The notes: generated by a model from the letters alone, not told the origin. A stretch of 64,000 bases of DNA from an uncultured Ruminococcus sp. (GCA_902786965.1 CADAEJ010000016.1:1-64000); one strand, 5' to 3'; shown: positions 42,880-51,992, numbered from the stretch's first letter. Numbers and translations are program-made.

Positions 42880-44190
42880 ATGTGGGCTTACGAAAGCGTA
42901 TTTTATCAGATCTATCCCCTCGGCTTCTGCGGAGCGCCGTTTGAGAATGACGGTGTACAGGAGCATAGGATAACAAAGGTGTCGCAGTGGACGGAACATT
43001 TTAAAAAGCTGGGCATAAATGCTATCTACTTCTCACCCGTGTTTGAGTCTGATACACACGGCTACAATACAAGGGATTTCCGAAAGATAGACTGCCGCCT
43101 TGGCACCAATGAGGACTTTGCAAAGGTGTGCAGCGATCTGCACGAGGCAGGCATCAAGGTCGTTCTTGACGGCGTGTTCAACCACGTCGGCAGAGGCTTC
43201 TGGGCGTTTCAGGACGTGCTGAAAAACCGCGAATCCTCGCCGTATAAGGACTGGTTCTATATCAACTTCGGCGGAAATTCAAACTACAATGACGGCTTGT
43301 GGTACGAGGGCTGGGAGGGTCACTTTGACCTTGTAAAGCTCAATCTGAACAATCCGCAGGTCGTTGACCATATTCTTGAGTGCATCACGCAGTGGGTGAA
43401 GGAGTTTGACATCGACGGACTGCGCCTTGACGTTGCATACTGCCTTGACAGAAACTTTTTGAAGCGCCTGCGCCAGCACTGTGACTGGGTCAAGCCCGAT
43501 TTCTTCCTTGTGGGCGAGATAATCCACGGCGACTACAAGCAGATAGTCAACCCCGAAATGCTGCACTCCTGCACGAACTACGAGTGCTACAAGGGAATGT
43601 ACTCAAGCTTCAACTCGATGAATATGTTTGAGATATGCCACTCGCTCAAGAATATGTTCGGCCCCGAGGACTGGTGCCGCTGCAAGGGTATGACGCTGCT
43701 CAATTTTGTCGATAACCACGATGTTTCAAGGGTCGCAAGCGTGCTGACCAACCCCGCGCATCTGCCGCTTATCTACGGGCTGCTGTTTGCGATAAAGGGC
43801 ATACCCTGCATCTACTACGGCTCTGAATGGGGAGCAAAGGCTGATAAGAAGGACGGCGATCCTGCTTTGAGAGCCTGCTTTGAAAAGCCCGAATGGAACG
43901 AGCTTACCGACCTTATCGCTAAGCTGAGCAAGATACGCCGCAGCAGCAAAGCGCTTGCCTACGGCGATATCTCTGTGCCCGTGCTGACAAACAAACAGTG
44001 CATCATACAAAGAAAGTTCGAGGACGAGCGTGTGCTTATCGCGATAAATGCCGATGAAAACCCGTACACCGCACACTTTGATGCAGGCTGCGGTCAGGCG
44101 ACGGAGCTTATCACGGGCGAGCTGCACGATTTCGGCGGCGGCAGTGAGCTCAAACCGTACAGCGTAGAGTTCTGGAAAATGGAGAAATGA
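42880..44190 (+). CDS. GH13 alpha-amylase-family glycoside hydrolase
   Basis: This 436-residue intracellular enzyme cleaves alpha-glucans or maltodextrins. All conserved GH13 regions are present: I DGVFNHVG, II GLRLDVA with the nucleophile Asp, III FFLVGEIIH with the acid Glu, and IV FVDNHDVS. It has no signal peptide and lacks the extra N-terminal domain of cyclomaltodextrinases, so it probably degrades imported oligosaccharides. A short C-terminal beta domain is present. ATG 42880 is taken as the start with GAAAGGA 11 bases upstream. Earlier in-frame ATGs are less likely. Confidence 0.93.
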   Translation: MWAYESVFYQIYPLGFCGAPFENDGVQEHRITKVSQWTEHFKKLGINAIYFSPVFESDTHGYNTRDFRKIDCRLGTNEDFAKVCSDLHEAGIKVVLDGVFNHVGRGFWAFQDVLKNRESSPYKDWFYINFGGNSNYNDGLWYEGWEGHFDLVKLNLNNPQVVDHILECITQWVKEFDIDGLRLDVAYCLDRNFLKRLRQHCDWVKPDFFLVGEIIHGDYKQIVNPEMLHSCTNYECYKGMYSSFNSMNMFEICHSLKNMFGPEDWCRCKGMTLLNFVDNHDVSRVASVLTNPAHLPLIYGLLFAIKGIPCIYYGSEWGAKADKKDGDPALRACFEKPEWNELTDLIAKLSKIRRSSKALAYGDISVPVLTNKQCIIQRKFEDERVLIAINADENPYTAHFDAGCGQATELITGELHDFGGGSELKPYSVEFWKMEK

Positions 44191-44205
44191 CGAGGTGATC
44201 TCACT

Positions 44206-44790
44206 TTGGAGACGATAATTCTTGAGGAGGGCTTCACAGCATCAGCCCTCCCCGAAAACATAATCGAAAAGATAAGCGGCAAGTCCTACCGTGAAAATCA
44301 CGATATAGGACTTGACGAGCTTGCGTATCTGCAAATGCTGTTTGTGGACTTCCACGGCAGCACGCAGCGCGGCGAGATGATAGTGCATTACTCGCTTGCA
44401 AAGGAGGTGCTGGAGATTTTCAGAGAGCTGTACAAGGCTGGCTATCAGATAGAAAAAATGCGCCTTGTTGACGAGTACGATGCCGATGATGAAAGGTCAA
44501 TGGCGGATAATAATTCCTCCGCGTTCAACTACCGCGTGGTCGCTGATACGGATATGATCTCAATGCACGGCTACGGGCGCGCGATAGACATCAATCCGTT
44601 GAACAATCCCTACATAGTGGGCAGCAAGATAATGCCCGCAAATGCAGTGAAATTCGCAGACAGAAGCAAGAATTTCCCGCACAAGATAGATCATAACGAC
44701 CTTTGCTATAAGCTTTTCAAGCAGCGCGGCTGGACGTGGGGCGGCGACTGGAAAACGCAGAAGGACTACCAGCATTTTTACAAAACTTAA
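44206..44790 (+). CDS. M15-family peptidase (peptidase_M15_4)
   Basis: This 194-residue zinc peptidase is related to D-Ala-D-Ala carboxypeptidases and phage-type L-alanoyl-D-glutamate peptidases. The metal and catalytic motifs are SMHGYGRAIDINP (His and Asp ligands) and DYQHFYKT (second His). It has no signal peptide, so it acts in the cytosol unless exported otherwise. The start is TTG 44206, following GAGGTGAT. It begins 16 nt after the GH13 gene, but a functional link is not apparent. Confidence 0.85.
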   Translation: METIILEEGFTASALPENIIEKISGKSYRENHDIGLDELAYLQMLFVDFHGSTQRGEMIVHYSLAKEVLEIFRELYKAGYQIEKMRLVDEYDADDERSMADNNSSAFNYRVVADTDMISMHGYGRAIDINPLNNPYIVGSKIMPANAVKFADRSKNFPHKIDHNDLCYKLFKQRGWTWGGDWKTQKDYQHFYKT

Positions 44791-44878
44791 AGACTTCTTA
44801 ATAAAGCCCGTGTTATAATTTTTATGTAAACGATACAAACAAGTACAAAAAAACGGACAGTATTAAGGAGGACAAAAA

Positions 44879-45616
44879 ATGGGGAAGTATGCTTTTACGG
44901 TCGTAGTGCCTGCGCATAACGAGGAAAAGTACGTTGTGCGGTGCATAAATTCGATAAAAAAGGCGGCAAGGGTATTGGGCAAGCCTGTCGAGATAATCAT
45001 CGTGTGCAACCGCTGCACTGATAATACGCAGCAGCTTGCCGAGAAAAACGGCGCAAGGGTGATACTCAACGAGGAGCGCTGCATCGCGGCAGTGCGCAAC
45101 GCAGGTATAAAGGCTGCGCGCGGAAAGTACATAATGACTATCGACTGCGACAACCGTATGACCAAGGGCACGATAAAAGAGGCATACTGCCTGCTCAGAA
45201 GCGGAAAATTCATCGGAGGCGGCGCGCCCATTCGGTTTGAGAGATACTCATTTCCGCTGTATATGAACGACTACATCTGCCGCGTGGGATTTGGTCTGAC
45301 GGGGCTGTACTGCGGCATCTTCTGGGCAGAAAAATCGACCTTTGAGGCTGTCGGCGGCTTTGCTGACAAGCGTGCGATGGAGGACATTCAGACCGCGAAG
45401 AACCTCAAAGCGTTCGGCAAAAAGCTGGGCAAAAAATACGGCTGCCTGCAAAACAATTACCTTGTTAATTCCACGCGCAAGTGGGACGATATGGGCGACT
45501 GGCTGTACATAAAGCTGATGCTGGAAAATGCGGGTACGCTCGCAAAGGCAGCGCTTGGCGACTGCGAGGAGTATGACAGGCTGATCGACAAGATGTTTTA
45601 TGACTACAACGGGTGA
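44879..45616 (+). CDS. family 2 glycosyltransferase
   Basis: This 245-residue GT-A fold transferase shows FTVVVPAHNEEKYVVRC at the N-terminus, CTDNTQQLAEKNGARVI, and the DxD-like IDCDNRM around residue 92. The later GGF...RAMEDIQTAKNLKAFG corresponds to the GT2 catalytic ED region. It is soluble, without C-terminal TM helices, so it may use a lipid acceptor made by others. ATG 44879 follows AAGGAGG. The next gene overlaps it or starts just after. Confidence 0.9.
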   Translation: MGKYAFTVVVPAHNEEKYVVRCINSIKKAARVLGKPVEIIIVCNRCTDNTQQLAEKNGARVILNEERCIAAVRNAGIKAARGKYIMTIDCDNRMTKGTIKEAYCLLRSGKFIGGGAPIRFERYSFPLYMNDYICRVGFGLTGLYCGIFWAEKSTFEAVGGFADKRAMEDIQTAKNLKAFGKKLGKKYGCLQNNYLVNSTRKWDDMGDWLYIKLMLENAGTLAKAALGDCEEYDRLIDKMFYDYNG

Positions 45617-45621
45617 GCAAG

Positions 45622-46377
45622 ATGATATCAGATGAGCAACTGTACAGTTTTTGGGACAGCAAAGAACAGGCGGAGATGATCACCTGCGGCGCTGTGTATC
45701 CCGAGTCGGTAATGCAGGGGTACCAGCAGGGCGAGCAAATTACGCTTTCGGGGTGCAGGATAGTCAGGCATAACTGCGGGTTTGCGTTTATCTTTGGCAT
45801 ACCGACCGCGCGCAATCTGGAGCAGATAATTTTTCTGATGCACACAGCAAGGGAAAAAGGCGAGCGCTTTGTGCTGTTTTGTGAAAACGAACGCTTGGGC
45901 AGGTATTTTGAAATGAACAGCGGCGTAAAGGTCGAGAAAAGATACTTTTTTGAGCTTGCGCAGCAAAGCCCCAGCGTCACCGCCTTGCCGCAGGGCTTTG
46001 TAATTAAGCCGATAGAAGCCTCTATCCTGCCGCGCCTTGACGGGCGTATAAAGCCTTCGTTCTCGTGGGAAAGCGATGAGAGCTTTCTGCAAAAGGGCGT
46101 GGGCTTTTGCGCTATGTACGGGGATACACCTGCGGCGTGGGCGTTCTCTGCGGCGGTGAGCGACCGCGAGATAGATATCGGAGTTGAAACGCTTGAAAGC
46201 TTCCGCGGCAAAGGACTTGCTGCTGCAGTCGCAGAAAAAATGGCGGCTTATGTACTGTCGATCGGCAAAAAGCCTGTGTGGGCGTGTCATGCAGATAATA
46301 TTGCCTCGCAGAAAACTGCCGCAAGGGCAGGCTTTGTTAAGGTGCGCGAGTGCAGGACGATAAGACTTGAAGTGTGA
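45622..46377 (+). CDS. GNAT-family N-acetyltransferase
   Basis: This 251-residue protein has two parts. The N-terminal about 130 residues have a GNAT-like shape, and the C-terminal GNAT core carries the acetyl-CoA motif IDIGVETLESFRGKGLAAAVAEKMA (R-x-x-G-x-G/A type). It resembles the acetyltransferase family often described as GNAT_acetyltran. The start is uncertain: GTG 45613 overlaps the preceding stop, but ATG 45622 has GGGTGAG and is preferred. The substrate is unknown. Confidence 0.87.
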   Translation: MISDEQLYSFWDSKEQAEMITCGAVYPESVMQGYQQGEQITLSGCRIVRHNCGFAFIFGIPTARNLEQIIFLMHTAREKGERFVLFCENERLGRYFEMNSGVKVEKRYFFELAQQSPSVTALPQGFVIKPIEASILPRLDGRIKPSFSWESDESFLQKGVGFCAMYGDTPAAWAFSAAVSDREIDIGVETLESFRGKGLAAAVAEKMAAYVLSIGKKPVWACHADNIASQKTAARAGFVKVRECRTIRLEV

Positions 46378-46519
46378 TGTAATGATGCACAAAAACAGAC
46401 TTGGGAATTGTAGAAAGGTACAAAAGTTTCTTCTTGGTGCAGGATTATCGTGGTTTCAAACGTATACCATATAGAGGCAGAAAGACTGCTTCGGGCTGTG
46501 AAAACAAAAGGAGAAAACG

Positions 46520-47680
46520 ATGAAAAGAATAATTCTGACAGCACTCCTGCTTCTGACTTTGATGCTTTGCGCGTGCAGCAAAACCAACAGGCTGACCGAG
46601 AGCCAGACTGAAAAAACTACAACAAAGCAGACAAGTCTTACGATAGCCTCGCAGGCAACAACTCCCACAACCCCTGCCACAACGGCGGCGACAACGCAAA
46701 AGACGGAGTTTACCTCAAAGGATAGTTATCACACCGAGCTTGAGGGAAAGAACGAGATACTTGGATTTTGCAAATATATCACAGAAAAGTGGGCGGCGGT
46801 ATACAGCGGCGGTGCAGATTTTGATTTTACGCCCTACTGCCGATACAGTGAGCTTGCAAAGTATCTTGACTTCACGGCAAAGCACAGCGAAAAATCGAGC
46901 ACACTCGGTAATGAACCGTCGGTTGATATCTGGGAACTGTCATATTGGGAAGCATCAGATGCGGTAAAGACAAAAACGCTTACAAGCATCGGGGACGAGT
47001 ATTATTTCATCTATTTCATCGTGCAGACAGTTGACGGCAAGCTGATGCTGAGCGATATGATGTTTGAAAGTATGGACGCGATAGACCTGAGCATCAGAGC
47101 AGAGCAGATGCATTTGCTTGATGCGAAATACTGGGCGAAGCAGGGACGGTACGACGAGCTTGTAAAGGCGTTTGAAAAGGATCAGACCAGATTTGATGTG
47201 AGCGATAAAAATACGCTGACAGATGCCGATGAAGAAAAGATCGGCGAGTTCAGCCGATATATAGCTGACAGCTGGGCGAATTATAACTGCGTTGATATGA
47301 ACGATTCATTTTTCAGGTACTTCAGATACGATGATATGATAGTCTATTGCAAGCAGACTTCCGAATATTATGCTGTTGACGGCGGGCAGTATTTCTATCC
47401 CGATCAGGCAGATCTGAAGATAGAAAGCATCAAGCTCAGCGGTGCTTATGCGACCGTGACGGGAACGTATCCGAATTATCTAAGACAGCATGTCAAGCTC
47501 GTTTTTATTGTGCAGAATGTCGGCGGAAAGCTGAAACTCAACGATCTTATATGCGCGCAGAAGGAATTGCCCGACCAGCAATTCAGACCGCAGATCGTCA
47601 ACGATCCCAAGCCTGATTACTGGGCGCAGAAGGGAAATCTTGAACAGATCGAAAAGAAAATACCTGGAATGGTCGGTTAA
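46520..47680 (+). CDS. lipoprotein with two tandem copies of one domain
   Basis: This 386-residue predicted lipoprotein has signal MKRIILTALLLLTLMLCACS with the lipobox LCAC, and a Thr/Pro/Ala-rich linker. Two homologous blocks follow: residues about 78-200 (ILGFCKYITEKWAAVY then VKLxFIVQTVDGKLMLSDMM) and about 242-375 (IGEFSRYIADSWANYN then VKLVFIVQNVGGKLKLNDLI). Each block ends with YWAKQGR or YWAQKGN plus a short helix. No named family is recognised. GGAGAAAACG precedes ATG 46520. A strong bidirectional terminator follows. Confidence 0.85.
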   Translation: MKRIILTALLLLTLMLCACSKTNRLTESQTEKTTTKQTSLTIASQATTPTTPATTAATTQKTEFTSKDSYHTELEGKNEILGFCKYITEKWAAVYSGGADFDFTPYCRYSELAKYLDFTAKHSEKSSTLGNEPSVDIWELSYWEASDAVKTKTLTSIGDEYYFIYFIVQTVDGKLMLSDMMFESMDAIDLSIRAEQMHLLDAKYWAKQGRYDELVKAFEKDQTRFDVSDKNTLTDADEEKIGEFSRYIADSWANYNCVDMNDSFFRYFRYDDMIVYCKQTSEYYAVDGGQYFYPDQADLKIESIKLSGAYATVTGTYPNYLRQHVKLVFIVQNVGGKLKLNDLICAQKELPDQQFRPQIVNDPKPDYWAQKGNLEQIEKKIPGMVG

Positions 47681-47692
47681 CTGTGTAAAAAA

Positions 47693-47728
47693 ACGGACTG
47701 CAAATCAATGCAGTCCGTTGTGTTTTTT
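47693..47728. terminator. bidirectional intrinsic terminator
   Basis: ACGGACTGCA/TGCAGTCCGT with a 6-nt loop lies between A- and T-rich runs, separating convergent genes. Confidence 0.85.
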
Positions 47729-48119
47729 AGAAATTTATCGTTCTCGGCGGTGCGGTGAATGACGAGAAAGTTGCAGTCGCGTTCTTGAAATAAAGCACCT
47801 GCGTATTGTCATCATCAGCTGAGTACATACCTTTAAGTTCGGGGTAGTTATCGAGCATATGTACCTTTGCCTCGCGTCTGTCATCGCTTACAAGCTCGCC
47901 CGAAACTCTCAGCCAGGTGCCGTCCTTGAACGCGCATATCTCTGCTTTCGGGTTCGCCGCAAGCTGCTTTGAAACGTCCTTTGACTTGCCTGTTTGAATG
48001 TACAGCTTGTCCTCGAAGATGTCCACCGTGCCGAAAGGTCTTACCCTTGGCTGGTCGCCCTCAACTGTTGCGAGGTAGTAGGTGCCCGCGCTTTTCAGAA
48101 AATCAAAAACTTCTTTCAA
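47727..48119 (-). CDS. pyridoxamine 5'-phosphate oxidase-like flavoprotein
   Basis: This 130-residue split-barrel protein is similar to the clostridial pyridoxamine-phosphate-oxidase-related family. Pointers are TYYLATVEGDQPRVRPFGTV (residues 13-32), YIQTGKSKDVSKQLAANPKAEIC and the LRVSGEL strand. It likely binds FMN. The native PNPO-specific residues are not all present, so PLP synthesis is not claimed. It starts at TTG 48119, a few bases after GGAGGG. It lies downstream of a TetR gene and may be its target. Confidence 0.87.
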   Translation of the reverse strand: MKEVFDFLKSAGTYYLATVEGDQPRVRPFGTVDIFEDKLYIQTGKSKDVSKQLAANPKAEICAFKDGTWLRVSGELVSDDRREAKVHMLDNYPELKGMYSADDDNTQVLYFKNATATFSSFTAPPRTINF

Positions 48120-48211
48120 TGTTATCCCTCCTGTGATGTTTTTTCTGCTGATATTATTATGCCACACCTGCGTGCGAATGTCAATATCGCGCAGGGGAGA
48201 GTGATGCATTT

Positions 48212-48769
48212 TTACGTCGCGATTTCCTTTATTCGTCCGAGATACTGTCCGATCATCTGCTTTACCTTTTCGGGTGGATCGGTAAAGCCGCGGTGTACCC
48301 ACAGCGAGATAACGTTCCACATCGCGCCTGCATTGAACGCCATCAGATACCCTGCATCAAGCCCCTCAAACAGCTTTTTAAACGGGTTCTCATCTTTTAT
48401 TGCTTTGTGATACAGTTCGGGTACTACCCCGTTCATGCACTGCAGCGGCAGGTGCAGCATCGAGTTTTTGTCCAGCAGCATCAGCAGCTCTCTGTGTCTG
48501 TCGGCAAAAGCGAAAATCGTTGTCAGCGTATCAGCGCGCGCGTTGTTGATGACATCAAAATAGCTTTGCAGTATGCCGCGTATGTGCGACATAAGCACGT
48601 CGTCCTTTGACTCAAAATTGCGGTAGAAGGTCTTGTGCGCGAGCTTTGACTCAAGCACTATCTGCTTGACGGTTATCTCGCTGTACGGGTGCTTTTTCAT
48701 AAGCGTGATAAGCGCCTCGGTTATCTCCTTTTTTGAGCGTATCGCTGACGGGTTGTTTGATTCTGTCAT
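48212..48769 (-). CDS. TetR-family transcriptional regulator
   Basis: This 185-residue regulator has the TetR helix-turn-helix: KKEITEALITLMKKHPYSEITVKQIV then ESKLAHKTFYRNFESKDDVL (about residues 14-58). The C-terminal part resembles TetR_C-type ligand domains. The upstream region has a CAAGTG-N3-CACTTG palindrome overlapping the -35 box, suggesting autorepression. It likely controls the flavoprotein gene downstream on the same strand. Confidence 0.9.
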   Translation of the reverse strand: MTESNNPSAIRSKKEITEALITLMKKHPYSEITVKQIVLESKLAHKTFYRNFESKDDVLMSHIRGILQSYFDVINNARADTLTTIFAFADRHRELLMLLDKNSMLHLPLQCMNGVVPELYHKAIKDENPFKKLFEGLDAGYLMAFNAGAMWNVISLWVHRGFTDPPEKVKQMIGQYLGRIKEIAT

Positions 48770-48801
48770 TGCCGTGTCCTCCTTGTTTTCTTTCTGTAAG
48801 C

Positions 48802-48842
48802 ATTATATCACAAACTCACAAAAGATACAAGTGTGTCACTTG
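48802..48842 (-). promoter_or_regulatory. tetR promoter with CAAGTG palindrome
   Basis: On the minus strand TTGTAT (48825-48830) and TATAAT (48802-48807) are 17 nt apart. A perfect inverted repeat CAAGTG-N3-CACTTG occupies 48828-48842 and overlaps the -35 box. Confidence 0.7.
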
Positions 48843-48849
48843 CAAAAAG

Positions 48850-49257
48850 TCACTGCAGCGAGATGCTGTACATATCCGCAACGGCTATCTTTGTGCCGTC
48901 GGTAAAGACCAGCGCGTTGCTTTCGCCGTCGTAGATGCGCACCATGCCCGTCTTGCTGACGTACATACCGCCCTGCTTGCGCGCATCGGGGACAAAGTAT
49001 GTCACGGTCACCTCCGCCAGCTCGTTTGAAAGCAGGTCAAGCACACTGCCAAGACTGTCGTTGAGTGCGTTCACCTCGTCCTCGGTAAGCTCTATCCTGT
49101 TTTCGACCAGCCTTGCCGTTTCGTTGACGGCTTCGTCATAGCCCACCAGTGCCGCAAACGGCGAGAACTGCGCCGCCCTGTCGCTTGCACTCATCTGCGG
49201 AAGGTCCGCATACTGCGGTCTGGATATGTTCATTATTTCATTGTATCGTTCAAGCAT
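48850..49257 (-). CDS. YolD-like protein
   Basis: This 135-residue protein resembles the YolD-like family often encoded beside Y-family polymerases. It carries MSASDRAAQFSPFAALVGYD (residues about 22-41), the usual RAxQFxPFAAL pattern. The rest is a small beta-rich module. It starts 12 nt after the polymerase stop on the same strand, and is thus second in the SOS operon. Its biochemical role is not established. Confidence 0.85.
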   Translation of the reverse strand: MLERYNEIMNISRPQYADLPQMSASDRAAQFSPFAALVGYDEAVNETARLVENRIELTEDEVNALNDSLGSVLDLLSNELAEVTVTYFVPDARKQGGMYVSKTGMVRIYDGESNALVFTDGTKIAVADMYSISLQ

Positions 49258-49269
49258 CGTTTTATCACC

Positions 49270-50751
49270 TCACGCCTTGTGTCCGCCTATCTGTCGGTTG
49301 CGCTCGCGTGCCGTACCGCCCTGAAGATAGTTCTTGCCCTTTAGCACCGCATTCTTTCCGAAGCGGTGTTTTATTTTCAGCATTGCCTGCTGAAGTGCGC
49401 GCTCCTTTTCAAGCGCCGTGTCGTTTTGCTGCACGCAGGGTGAGTCAAACAGACTCAGCTGTTCAAACTCCTCGGCCTGCGGGATATCCCTTTCCAGAAT
49501 GACACCGCACACGACCAGCGTGAGCCGCCGCACGAGCAGGCTGACATCGGTGATGCGGTCAAAAAGCTGCATCACCGCATCAGTGATCCTGCGCGTTGAC
49601 GATGTGTAGCGCGCAAGATTTATCGTGCCGTGTGCGTGCTTTGGAACGGCTCTGCCGTAGTGGTCGATAGTCACCTCGCCCGTGTAATGCCCGTCGGCAA
49701 GGCTCTGCCTGTCGTAGTTCACCGTCAGCACTATCTGCTTTGTCACAAGCCCCTTGTCAACAAGGTCGAGCGAGAGCATATCCGCCATTTCCCACAGGAT
49801 AAGCCTTGTGCGCTCAAAGCTGCACGGCTCTGAAAGCACCTGCCCCGAGGTGATGCTGTTGCTTTGCGGACGGTACGCCTTAACGTCTGCGATAGTTGTC
49901 GGCTCTATTCCCCACGCGTGATCTATAAGCAGCTCGGCATTTTTGCCAAGCGCCTTGTAGATGCTCTTTATAAGGTAGTGGTCGAGCGAGTGCTGTGCGA
50001 TGTCGCCCATAGTGCGTATCCCCAGCTTTTCAAGCCGCCGTGCCGTGCCTGCGCCCACCCTCCAGAAATCCGTGATAGGCGTGTGCGCCCACAGCTTTTG
50101 CCGATAGCTCTGCTCGTCAAGCTCGGCGATGCGAACGCCGTCCTTATCGGCAGGGATGTGCTTTGCGACAATGTCCATAGCGATCTTTGCAAGGAACATA
50201 TTCGTGCCGATGCCTGCCGTTGCGGTTATGCCCGTGCGCGAAAGAACGTCCTGTATCAGCATCCGCGCGAAGCCGTGCGCGTCGGTGTGATAGGTCACAA
50301 GGTAGCCTGTTGCGTCTATAAACACCTCGTCCACCGAGTAGGCAAAGATGTCCTCGGGCGCGACGTATTTCAGATAGATGCCGTATATCTGCGCGCTGAC
50401 CGCCATATATTTCGCCATCTGCGGCGGCGCGGTAATGTAGTCAAGCTCAAGCGAGGGATCCTTTGCAAGCTCGGAAAAAATACTGCTCTTTCCCGAAAAC
50501 TCCCTGTGCACAGCCTTCAGCCTGCGCTGTGCGTTCACCTCGCCCACGCGCTGTATTACCTCAAAAAGCCTTGCCCTGCCCGAAATGCCAAAGCTTTTCA
50601 GCGACGGAGTCACCGCAAGGCAGATCGTCTTTTCGGTGCGCGATGCATCGGCAACGACAAGGTTGGTATCAAGCGGATCAAGCCCGCGCTCAACGCACTC
50701 AACACTTGCGTAGAATGATTTGAGATCTATCGCAATATATGTTCTGCCCAC
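49270..50751 (-). CDS. Y-family DNA polymerase (UmuC/DinB-like)
   Basis: This 493-residue translesion polymerase copies past DNA damage. The catalytic palm begins TYIAIDLKSFYASVECVERGL with the first metal Asp. The second acidic pair is FAYSVDEVFID, and the C-terminal little-finger region has SNSITSGQVLSEPCSFERT. It aligns best with the UmuC-type of Firmicutes. The start is GTG 50751, with AGGAGGG upstream. A 56-residue longer frame has no such context. LexA boxes overlap its promoter. It starts the operon with the YolD-like gene. Confidence 0.93.
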   Translation of the reverse strand: MGRTYIAIDLKSFYASVECVERGLDPLDTNLVVADASRTEKTICLAVTPSLKSFGISGRARLFEVIQRVGEVNAQRRLKAVHREFSGKSSIFSELAKDPSLELDYITAPPQMAKYMAVSAQIYGIYLKYVAPEDIFAYSVDEVFIDATGYLVTYHTDAHGFARMLIQDVLSRTGITATAGIGTNMFLAKIAMDIVAKHIPADKDGVRIAELDEQSYRQKLWAHTPITDFWRVGAGTARRLEKLGIRTMGDIAQHSLDHYLIKSIYKALGKNAELLIDHAWGIEPTTIADVKAYRPQSNSITSGQVLSEPCSFERTRLILWEMADMLSLDLVDKGLVTKQIVLTVNYDRQSLADGHYTGEVTIDHYGRAVPKHAHGTINLARYTSSTRRITDAVMQLFDRITDVSLLVRRLTLVVCGVILERDIPQAEEFEQLSLFDSPCVQQNDTALEKERALQQAMLKIKHRFGKNAVLKGKNYLQGGTARERNRQIGGHKA

Positions 50752-50775
50752 GGACTGTCCCTCCTTTTCTGCTCT

Positions 50776-50826
50776 CGCACATTTGTTCGTTTTTGTTATT
50801 ATACCACACGAACAAATGTTTGTCAA
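50776..50826 (-). promoter_or_regulatory. SOS promoter with two LexA boxes
   Basis: On the minus strand TTGACA (50821-50826) and TATAAT (50798-50803) are 17 nt apart. A perfect Gram-positive LexA box CGAACAAATGTTTG (50809-50822) covers the -35 end of the spacer. A second, CGAACAAATGTGCG on the minus strand at 50776-50789, has one mismatch. So the polymerase/YolD operon is likely LexA controlled. Confidence 0.88.
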
Positions 50827-50875
50827 GGCATTTTTTTGGACAGTTAAATTTTCTTTCACACAGCTTGCAGGCACA

Positions 50876-50910
50876 AAAAAACGGGACTGAAGATCAGCCC
50901 CGCTTTTTAT
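50876..50910. terminator. bidirectional terminator beside the VanS-like remnant
   Basis: CGGGACTGA/TCAGCCCCG pairs with a 3-nt loop, with a T run on either side. It ends the kinase fragment on the minus strand. Confidence 0.75.
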
Positions 50911-50960
50911 AATTCTCATTATGATATCAGCCCCTTGGTCAAATAAAGTGCCTGCTGCCG

Positions 50961-51611
50961 TCAGGTATCGGATCTATTTGCTGCACCGGGCAGCAGGAGC
51001 GTGAAACAAACACCCCTTTGCGTATTTTTGATGTCACAGCTCATACCGTGCATATCAAGGATATTCCTGACTATGTAAAGTCCCAGACCGCTGCCGCCTG
51101 TTGCCCTGTTTCTTGATTTATCTGCGCGGTAAAAGGGCGCAAACAGATGCTCGATATCCTCTTTTGGAACAGCCGTATCGGTGTTGGTAACTGCAAGTGC
51201 ATCTTTGCCGTTTTGCTCTTCAAGCTCAATAAACACCTGCGCGCCGCTCGGAGAGTGGAAAACTGCATTGCCGATGATATTTGAGATCGCCTTGCACCAC
51301 AGCTCCTTATCAACTGTAAGGGTGATATCACGCGCTATCTGCTGATGTATGCAGATGCCCTTTTCATCGGCAAGCGGCATTATGTCCTGCACGGTATCAT
51401 CTATCGTCTGCACAAGCGATACCTCGCAAAGCCTGCTGCTTATATCCACATTTTCAGTCTTTGTTATCAGTATGATCTCCTTTACGAGCTTTTCGATATC
51501 CTGCGCTGAATCATAAGCCAACGGAAGATATTTATCGTGATCCTTGTAATCTCCGTAGCCGAGCATCATATTTTCAAGCCTGCCCTTGAGCACGGTCAGC
51601 GGTGTTTTCAG
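50961..51611 (-). pseudogene. truncated VanS-like histidine kinase (C-terminal part)
   Basis: The frame starts abruptly at the LKTPLT motif of the DHp helix, where HELKTPLT would be expected. Just before it the sequence turns into an unrelated Tyr-Pro pair. The histidine, sensor and membrane segments are lost. Downstream, dimerisation and ATPase boxes are intact: SNIIGNAVFHS, NTDTAVPK, FAPFYRADKSR and GGSGLGLYIVRNILD. Kinases of this VanS/YycG-like class sit next to VanY-type carboxypeptidases, and one is truncated here in mirror image. Probably not functional. Confidence 0.8.
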
Positions 51612-51978
51612 GGGGTACCGCGGTTATGACGTTCAGCAGCAGCTTTACAACAATTATGTTGCCAGAGACGGAAAGGAGGCGGCAGATACCTATTCGGCGC
51701 GCCCCGGTCACAGCGAGCACCAGACAGGGCTTGCGATAGATGTGAACGAACCCAGCAGCGATTTTGACGGGACTGCCGAAGCAAAATGGCTGGCGGCGCA
51801 TTGTAACGACTACGGATTTATTATCCGCTACAAGCCGGGCAAGGAGGCCTCGACAGGCTATATGGCGGAGTCCTGGCATATAAGATACCTTGGCGACCCC
51901 GAGCTTTGCAGAAAGATAGAGGCAAGCGGTCAGAGCCTTGAGGAGTATCTCGGGATAACCAGCAGGTACGCACAGTAA
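51612..51978 (+). pseudogene. truncated VanY-like D,D-carboxypeptidase
   Basis: This is the C-terminal catalytic part of an M15B D-Ala-D-Ala carboxypeptidase. It starts at GYRGYDVQQQLYNNYVARDG, then SARPGHSEHQTGLAIDVNEP (zinc His and Asp) and MAESWHIRYLGDPEL (catalytic Glu and second His). The N-terminal signal and anchor are absent, and the frame begins at the junction with the truncated kinase, which runs on the opposite strand. No start codon with a ribosome site is seen. The active-site core is intact, but it is unlikely to be exported or expressed. Confidence 0.8.
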
Positions 51979-51992
51979 CACAAGCAGAAAAA

